64,000 bases of DNA from Tubiluchus corallicola. Its lineage: Eukaryota > Priapulida > Priapulimorpha > Priapulimorphida > Tubiluchidae. Position 1 is the stretch's first letter; the number at the start of each line of letters is the position of its first letter. The notes under the pieces are model-generated. The model searched no databases. It was given only the letters and a program-made list of their open reading frames with translations, and was not told the origin of the DNA. Made by a program: the position numbers and the translations under genes. The DNA lies in the NCBI GenBank assembly GCA_030141605.1, contig JAQGDQ010000122.1:379001-443000 (forward strand), given 5' to 3'. Below are positions 61,771 through 64,000 of the stretch, one piece after another.

Positions 61771-62602
61771 GAAGGTTCATATGTTGAAGATTTGACACAA
61801 TTATACACATTATAAGTGGTGTAGAGTGAAATCTTGTGTAATAAAGTTTTTAGCAGATAGAGTTATTTAGTGATGTGGTGCATTGTGGGGTGTGATATTT
61901 GTAGCACAATAGCAGTATGTCAAGTGACACAAAAATGTGGTGAATTATGGATCACGATATCATGATAAGAAAATAACATGATATAAATAATAAATAATCA
62001 ACTGAAAATTGTCACAGTGATGTTTCAGACATTTATGTATAAACACTAAAAATTTTAGATCATTTCCTTAGATTTTTCTAAAGATACAGAAGTTTAAAAA
62101 AACAAGTCAAAAAATTTTCACTGCAAACTAGACGAAGTCGTGTCTTCCAACAGCTGATGCAGTTTCCCACATCTTTCATGTGCATTTGGTTCTAGTGCTC
62201 AGCAGTTTGTGCCTTTAGTTCCTCTGCATCAAACGTCTCTGCAGCCATTGTACATTTTCTCTTTAAGGGAACACCAGATATCGTAATCCATAGAATTAAA
62301 TGTTTCATTTTTTAACTACGATTTTTTACCAATGCTTTATTTTCTTTGGTAAAGACCATGATGTAAACTGGTTGATTTCCTTGCTCTTTTACTGCCATGT
62401 ACTAAGTGCTTTAACACATTTTCTCTGCACTTCTCAATATATAATTATATTTTTATGTTGCACTTATAATTATATTACATTTTTTTATTTAACAGAAGTC
62501 CATCATAAAACTATTCCAAAGTACGAGGACATTCCTAGTAATATTGGTGACGTTTTAGTACAATCCGTGTCGTTAAATAGTGGATATACATCCAAAATCA
62601 TT
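36937..62602 (+). CDS. PMCA: Plasma-membrane Ca2+-transporting ATPase (PMCA), 5' part, nine coding exons
   Basis: Spliced coding sequence 36937-37093, 46561-46761, 47599-47835, 48386-48511, 49746-49883, 57066-57308, 60242-60444, 61163-61298, 62496-62602. That is 1548 nt, 516 residues, with every junction GT..AG and in frame. The protein is a P2B-type ATPase that exports cytosolic Ca2+ across the plasma membrane using ATP. Hallmarks: N-terminal [16 protein letters not shown]1 about 93-110; TM2 about 132-150; actuator domain with TGES at 222-225; TM3 about 365-384; TM4 with PEGLP at 419-423; phosphorylated Asp462 in DKTGT; start of the nucleotide-binding domain. Family members have about 1100-1250 residues, so more than half, including TM5-TM10 and any C-terminal calmodulin-binding tail, lies beyond the right edge. 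It is probably a single invertebrate orthologue of vertebrate ATP2B1-4. The start ATG has A at -3, G at +4 and an in-frame TAG 9 nt upstream. Confidence 0.96.
38687..39001. repeat. 52-53-bp tandem array, six copies
   Basis: Unit AGTAATTACATTGAAAAAAC... continuing TTCATACACCTTGATCACTGG and ending GTTTTAGTTTT. Six head-to-tail copies differ by a few substitutions and A-run length changes, so the expansion is recent. AGTAATTACATTG-like words just upstream suggest its seed. Confidence 0.92.
39145..39245. promoter_or_regulatory. Cluster of CRE-like sites
   Basis: Palindromic TGACGTCA occurs at 39219-39226 and 39238-39245, and TGACGTAA at 39145-39152. These match CREB/ATF-type half or full sites. 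Shared context (TTTTTTGCA then ATGG) after two of the sites suggests a small duplication. Within PMCA intron 1; regulatory function is inference. Confidence 0.35.
41078..41140 (-). repeat. tRNA-like relic
   Basis: On the minus strand: ACCAACCATGGTTAGCAGAT (A-box-like) and AAGTTCGACTCCCAC (B-box-like) at tRNA spacing. Likely a SINE head or dead tRNA copy. Confidence 0.45.
41240..41430 (+). mobile_element. tRNA-derived SINE, diverged copy
   Basis: GGGTCATACCAGAGATTTCAAATGG and AGGGCAAAAAGTGGAGTAATAATAA correspond to body blocks of the SINE at 22436-22705. The head is more decayed. Overlapping 74-78-codon frames are artefacts. Confidence 0.55.
43060..43670 (+). pseudogene. Possible decayed coding sequence, unknown
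   Basis: Less AT-rich than the intron around it. It gives several protein-like plus-strand segments (for example [16 protein letters not shown] and [15 protein letters not shown]) broken by stops and frame changes. It lacks recognisable domains and flanking splice sites. It could be a retrocopy or mobile-element fragment, or chance. Confidence 0.2.
44926..45005. mobile_element. Possible hAT-type terminal fragment
   Basis: TAGGGGTGCACCG followed by CCGGTCCGATTT-like words resembles the terminal sequence of hAT transposons. No matching opposite end is seen, so it would be a truncated copy. Confidence 0.3.
45647..46009 (+). repeat. Dispersed repeat, copy B
   Basis: About 360 bp matching copy A (30298-30688) in order and orientation: AAAGGAAAACCGGACCCAATC, CTCAAAACAATCT, TTTGCTAGTTAGACGGGCA, CACATTCAAGAG and AAAATTTGCGGAGTTTTTG. 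It lies about 550 bp upstream of PMCA exon 2. Confidence 0.75.
46561..46761 (+). CDS. PMCA: PMCA coding exon 2 (residues 53-119)
   Basis: Acceptor TTCTTTTACAG, donor AAT/GTAAGT. 201 nt, phase 1 at both ends. Encodes [40 protein letters not shown] and TM1 (about 93-110), closely matching the PMCA family, then FYKPP and a short acidic extracellular turn. Confidence 0.96.
46762..47598 (+). other. PMCA intron 2
   Basis: 837 bp, GT..AG. A CpG-richer patch at about 47040-47160 has no reading frame of interest. Confidence 0.9.
47599..47835 (+). CDS. PMCA: PMCA coding exon 3 (residues 120-198)
   Basis: Acceptor TTTGTTCCAG, donor ATG/GTAAAA. 237 nt, phase 1 both ends. Encodes the acidic linker [13 protein letters not shown]2 with [11 protein letters not shown], and the first part of the actuator domain ([40 protein letters not shown]), all strongly PMCA-like. 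Confidence 0.97.
47836..48385 (+). other. PMCA intron 3
   Basis: 550 bp, AT-rich, GT..AG, nothing else identified. Confidence 0.9.
48386..48511 (+). CDS. PMCA: PMCA coding exon 4 (residues 199-240), TGES motif
   Basis: Acceptor CATTGTTTAG, donor CTG/GTAAAT. 126 nt, phase 1 both ends. Encodes [27 protein letters not shown] and LLLSG. TGES (222-225) is the actuator loop that drives dephosphorylation in P-type ATPases; Glu224 is the catalytic glutamate. Confidence 0.97.
48512..49745 (+). other. PMCA intron 4
   Basis: 1234 bp, GT..AG. Contains several chance frames on both strands around 48720-49650; none looks conserved. Confidence 0.85.
49746..49883 (+). CDS. PMCA: PMCA coding exon 5 (residues 241-286)
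   Basis: Acceptor CTACTTTGTAG, donor AAG/GTACGG. 138 nt, phase 1 both ends. Encodes [34 protein letters not shown] and a lysine-rich end (KEKKKK). This is the end of the actuator domain and the beginning of the basic loop that is diversified by alternative splicing at site A in vertebrate PMCAs. Confidence 0.97.
50219..50875. repeat. 19-bp minisatellite, about 34 copies
   Basis: Unit GAGCTTGATTTTGAGACTC with variants in the last bases (ACTC, ACTG, ACTA, ACCG). Identical variants occur in runs, for example four ACCG units in a row near 50478-50545, which indicates local duplication. Three units make 57 nt, so long open frames with a 19-residue period (KIKLQSQNQ-type) arise on the minus strand without being genes. 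It starts about 335 bp after the exon 5 donor. Confidence 0.97.
50972..51020. repeat. Two tandem copies of a 22-bp palindrome
   Basis: ATCTAGGAAA-AA-TTTCCTAGAT at 50972-50993 and again at 50999-51020. Each is a 10-bp perfect inverted repeat around two A's and can form a hairpin. The repeated unit is 27 bp. It lies about 100 bp after the minisatellite. Confidence 0.9.
51021..52699. other. Intronic DNA, nothing identified
   Basis: Part of PMCA intron 5. No conserved reading frame or repeat recognised. Confidence 0.5.
52705..52914 (-). CDS. Candidate antisense first exon, type II membrane anchor
   Basis: On the minus strand an ATG at 52914, with an in-frame TAA just upstream, opens 69 codons. 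The beginning is TPTKARRYQ, then a hydrophobic segment (residues about 12-30), the usual shape of a type II signal anchor. CpG density is high up to about codon 39 and drops afterwards. A possible donor (CGAG/GTTTAG on the minus strand) lies at that boundary, so only about the first 39 codons may be coding. No family recognised and no second exon found. A nested antisense gene, a decayed retrocopy or chance all remain possible. Confidence 0.3.
   Translation of the reverse strand: MTPTKARRYQTMVMCGINAAGLVILCIWVSSVESEKILRGLGYTSLTKVSHMQTLLQKCNEFFRSIAFK
52790..53120. promoter_or_regulatory. CpG-dense islet
   Basis: About twenty CpG dinucleotides in roughly 330 bp, many more than in the flanking AT-rich intron. 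It covers the start of the antisense ORF at 52914 and 200 bp upstream of it on the minus strand. Candidate internal or antisense promoter. Confidence 0.4.
55848..56468. mobile_element. piggyBac-like MITE with TTAA target duplications
   Basis: Left end TTAA then CCCTTTCACTACG (55848-55860). Right end CGTAGTGAAAGGG then TTAA (56456-56468, TTAA 56469-56472). Perfect 13-bp inverted repeats starting CCC, flanked on both sides by TTAA, are the signature of piggyBac transposition. The element is 621 bp, has no transposase frame, and contains a CA/TG and GCACGTAC-rich microsatellite at about 56005-56085. Confidence 0.85.
57066..57308 (+). CDS. PMCA: PMCA coding exon 6 (residues 287-367)
   Basis: Acceptor AACTTTGTAG, donor ATTG/GTAAGT. 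243 nt, phase 1 both ends. Encodes an acidic, variable cytosolic loop ([17 protein letters not shown] onwards) and the conserved [20 protein letters not shown] leading into TM3. In PMCAs this loop carries the phospholipid-sensitive region and is poorly conserved, as seen here. Confidence 0.95.
57441..57527. repeat. 24-bp inverted repeat, 39-bp spacer
   Basis: Left arm 57441-57464 (TTAATTAGTTAGATTATGAC then TGTG) and right arm 57504-57527 pair over 24 bp with one mismatch. It is a potential strong intronic hairpin about 130 nt after the exon 6 donor, or a very small inverted-repeat element. Confidence 0.8.
59205..59275 (+). repeat. tRNA-like relic
   Basis: A-box-like TACTTGGTAGAGCATGGGAG and B-box-like CGGGTTCAAATCCCAAC at tRNA spacing. 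The T-arm is intact, but the acceptor ends do not pair, so this is a SINE head or pseudo-tRNA. Confidence 0.5.
60242..60444 (+). CDS. PMCA: PMCA coding exon 7 (residues 368-435), TM3-TM4
   Basis: Acceptor TATGTTTGCAG, donor AAAG/GTTAGT. 203 nt, phase 1 to phase 0. Encodes TM3 ([15 protein letters not shown]), a short extracellular loop, then [20 protein letters not shown] and [20 protein letters not shown] (419-423) in TM4 is the calcium-binding kink of Ca2+ pumps; PMCAs have a single transport site that uses Glu420. Confidence 0.97.
60445..61162 (+). other. PMCA intron 7
   Basis: 718 bp, GT..AG. A B-box-like GGGTTCAATCCTCACTGGGAC at about 60593-60613 with an A-box-like word upstream is another tRNA-derived fragment. 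Confidence 0.9.
61163..61298 (+). CDS. PMCA: PMCA coding exon 8 (residues 436-480), phosphorylation site
   Basis: Acceptor TTTTTTTTCAG, donor GCAG/GTACTG. 136 nt, phase 0 to phase 1. Encodes [20 protein letters not shown] and [20 protein letters not shown]. Asp462 in DKTGT is the residue phosphorylated by ATP in all P-type ATPases. The [20 protein letters not shown] stretch is close to identical across PMCAs. Confidence 0.98.
61299..62495 (+). other. PMCA intron 8
   Basis: 1197 bp, GT..AG. Contains the (ATTATC)n microsatellite at 61561-61770. The rest is AT-rich with nothing identified. Confidence 0.9.
61561..61770. repeat. (ATTATC)n hexanucleotide microsatellite
   Basis: Around 32 uninterrupted ATTATC units flanked by shorter ATT and ATC runs. 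Repeated-dipeptide frames (II, DN, MI) on both strands are artefacts. The pure units suggest recent expansion and length polymorphism. Confidence 0.97.
62496..62602 (+). CDS. PMCA: PMCA coding exon 9 (residues 481-516)
   Basis: Acceptor TTTTATTTAACAG, donor ATT/GTAAGT. 107 nt, phase 1 to phase 0. Encodes [20 protein letters not shown] and [15 protein letters not shown], matching the start of the PMCA nucleotide-binding domain in pattern (IP.N....LV..IS.N..YTSKI). The next exon lies beyond the window. Confidence 0.92.
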
Positions 62603-63724
62603 GTAAGTATTCGTTCTTTCTTGTTTACATCGTTCTGTCATCTGATGTACTCTGCTGTTATTTTTACACCTGATTCATGCTTTATTTGATACTAGATTGG
62701 CACTGTAAAATCCTGTTCATGCCTAGGTCAATGTCCAGTCCAGCACTTGGACACTGGCCACAGACTCAGTCCAGCAGCATTCTTGGTCAGATTTCTAGCT
62801 TTTAGCAATCATATGAAAGTATATACCCAAAAGTGGCAAAGTAGAAGAATGAGTGATTTTAACTTCTGTGAAATGAAGTGGAAATATCTTGATCAGGACT
62901 CCTGATAAGTGATATTCACTCTGTCACTTAAATAGCGACTTCTTCCCTTTTTGTTCTATATTATTTTTGTGTTTCTTTGCACAGCATGGTTGTTAATGTA
63001 CTGTTTTTATACCAGCTGTTACCACGAATACAGTATGATACTTTACAATATGCTATATTATCGCAAATATAATTAGTGTTAGTTTTTTGCCACACTGTTT
63101 CTGTGTGTATAACGTATTGTAATTGTGCTGTGCTGTACTGCAATCACTGAAATGATCACTGAAACAAATAAACATATTGAATTGAATTGAATTAAAGCTA
63201 CCTTTCATAAAAATATTTTAATAAAGTATATTAATGTAAAGTATACAGTCACTCAATATTTTTAGAAATCTAGTAAAAAGTAATAACAATTTATAACGGG
63301 AACGAAATGGTGACTTTGTAGCCATGTCTACGATTCATGACTACTTTAGTGGATTAAACTTGCTTTCATTAGCTTTACTGCGGCCATTTACATTTATACG
63401 AGTTTACTACACTCATTTCTATATGTTGTTGCTCAGTAATTTTACACTTGCTTAAAATCAACATCATGACAGAAGAAAGTGGCACACACAACTTCTGCAG
63501 ACTCCAAATAATTCTCAGCTACCCAGTAACAGTTTTTTGCAAGATAAATTTCGTTTGTCGATCAGCTGCAAAGAAAATTGCAAAGTAAATTAGTGAGTGA
63601 CTTATGAAGCGTCCTAAAGAAAACAAAAACTGTAAATTCTCGGTGTTAATAAAGAGTGATACCCTTAGTGTATCACAGTATCGTAATACCCATTCAGTAA
63701 ATGCACAAAATTGATGCTAAATTA

Positions 63725-63830
63725 GGAAATTTAAAAAATTTTGCACCCTTTGGGACTCAAACCCAAACTCTCCTGCTTTCTGGTAACCATTACACTACAG
63801 AGGCACAAACCCAGAAATTAAGCTATTAGA
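63725..63830 (-). repeat. tRNA-like relic
   Basis: On the minus strand: TGTAGTGTAATGGTTACCAG (A-box-like) and GGGTTTGAGTCCCAAAGGG (B-box within a pairing arm). tRNA-like spacing. Probably a SINE head; the acceptor stem is not convincing. Confidence 0.45.
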
Positions 63831-63929
63831 GATCTGTCAGTGAGAACTCGGGAGTCTTCACTGTATCGTGTCATAGTACAAGGTAAACTCACAAAAACAA
63901 GACTAAATTAAAAAGCCTGAAAGATTTTC

Positions 63930-63990
63930 ATCTTTACTGGGACTTGAACTCAAGACCTTCTGGTTTCTGGTGTGCCATACAAGATAAACA
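63930..63990 (-). repeat. tRNA-like relic
   Basis: On the minus strand: GTATGGCACACCAGAAACC (A-box-like) and CTTGAGTTCAAGTCCCAGT (B-box-like). Similar layout to the relic 150 bp to the left, perhaps the same family. Confidence 0.4.
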
Positions 63991-64000
63991 CACGAAGGAA

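Larger units (their letters stand above)
62603..64000 (+). other. PMCA intron 9 (incomplete)
   Basis: No further PMCA exon is found before the right edge. Contains a LINE-like 3' tail ending (ATTGA)n near 63150-63196 and two tRNA-like minus-strand relics near 63725-63830 and 63930-63990. Confidence 0.75.

Noticed and set aside
61469-61810. Frames with DN, I or MI repeats on both strands
   Set aside because: Pure consequence of the (ATTATC)n microsatellite.
1-64000. CRISPR arrays, bacterial operons, prophage or plasmid features
   Set aside because: The window is animal nuclear DNA with spliced genes. The tandem arrays lack the repeat-spacer alternation of CRISPR.

Overview
The window is nuclear DNA of an animal, almost certainly an invertebrate. 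It is AT-rich, its coding exons are short and separated by large introns with GT..AG borders, AATAAA signals end the genes, and it carries mobile-element debris typical of metazoan genomes (non-LTR reverse transcriptase relic, piggyBac-like and hAT-like non-autonomous elements, tRNA-derived SINEs). No prokaryotic operon, ribosome-binding-site or CRISPR signal is present. The phylum cannot be fixed from sequence alone; a spiralian-type or other marine invertebrate would fit, but this is a guess.

Three protein-coding genes can be supported. (1) At 2847-3409 (+) lies the last exon of a small secreted or membrane-anchored cysteine-rich protein of unknown function. (2) At 25742-27640 (+) is an uninterrupted 632-codon cadherin-repeat membrane protein with almost no cytoplasmic tail. 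(3) From 36937 to beyond the right edge (+) runs a plasma-membrane calcium ATPase (PMCA/ATP2B family). Nine coding exons can be placed, with all splice phases consistent. They give the first 516 residues: N-terminus, TM1-TM2, actuator domain with TGES, the phospholipid-sensitive loop, TM3-TM4 with PEGLP, the DKTGT phosphorylation site, and the start of the nucleotide-binding domain. The rest of the gene is outside the window.

Layout: 1-4 kb, small secreted gene; 4-25 kb, gene-poor DNA with a minus-strand reverse transcriptase relic (5.8-6.3 kb), two adjacent diverged tandem arrays (11.7-13.2 kb), a paired hAT-like MITE (17.1 and 21.5 kb) and SINE copies (22.2-22.7 kb); 23.4-28.3 kb, cadherin gene with a candidate NRF1-type promoter about 2.4 kb upstream; 28.3-36.9 kb, intergenic DNA with a polypyrimidine tract and one copy of a dispersed repeat; 36.9-64 kb, the PMCA gene, whose introns hold a 52-bp array, a second copy of the dispersed repeat, a 19-bp minisatellite followed by twin palindromes, a CpG-dense antisense islet, a piggyBac-like MITE, a long inverted repeat and a hexanucleotide microsatellite.

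The genes have no obvious functional linkage beyond general calcium relevance (cadherin repeats bind calcium, PMCA exports it), which is probably coincidental. I see no clearly new multi-gene system. The most interesting items are the symmetric PMCA exons with a minisatellite and twin palindromes in the intron near the loop that is alternatively spliced in vertebrates, the CpG islet with an antisense type II anchor ORF inside that intron, the nearly tail-less intronless cadherin, and the repeat families that appear here in pairs.
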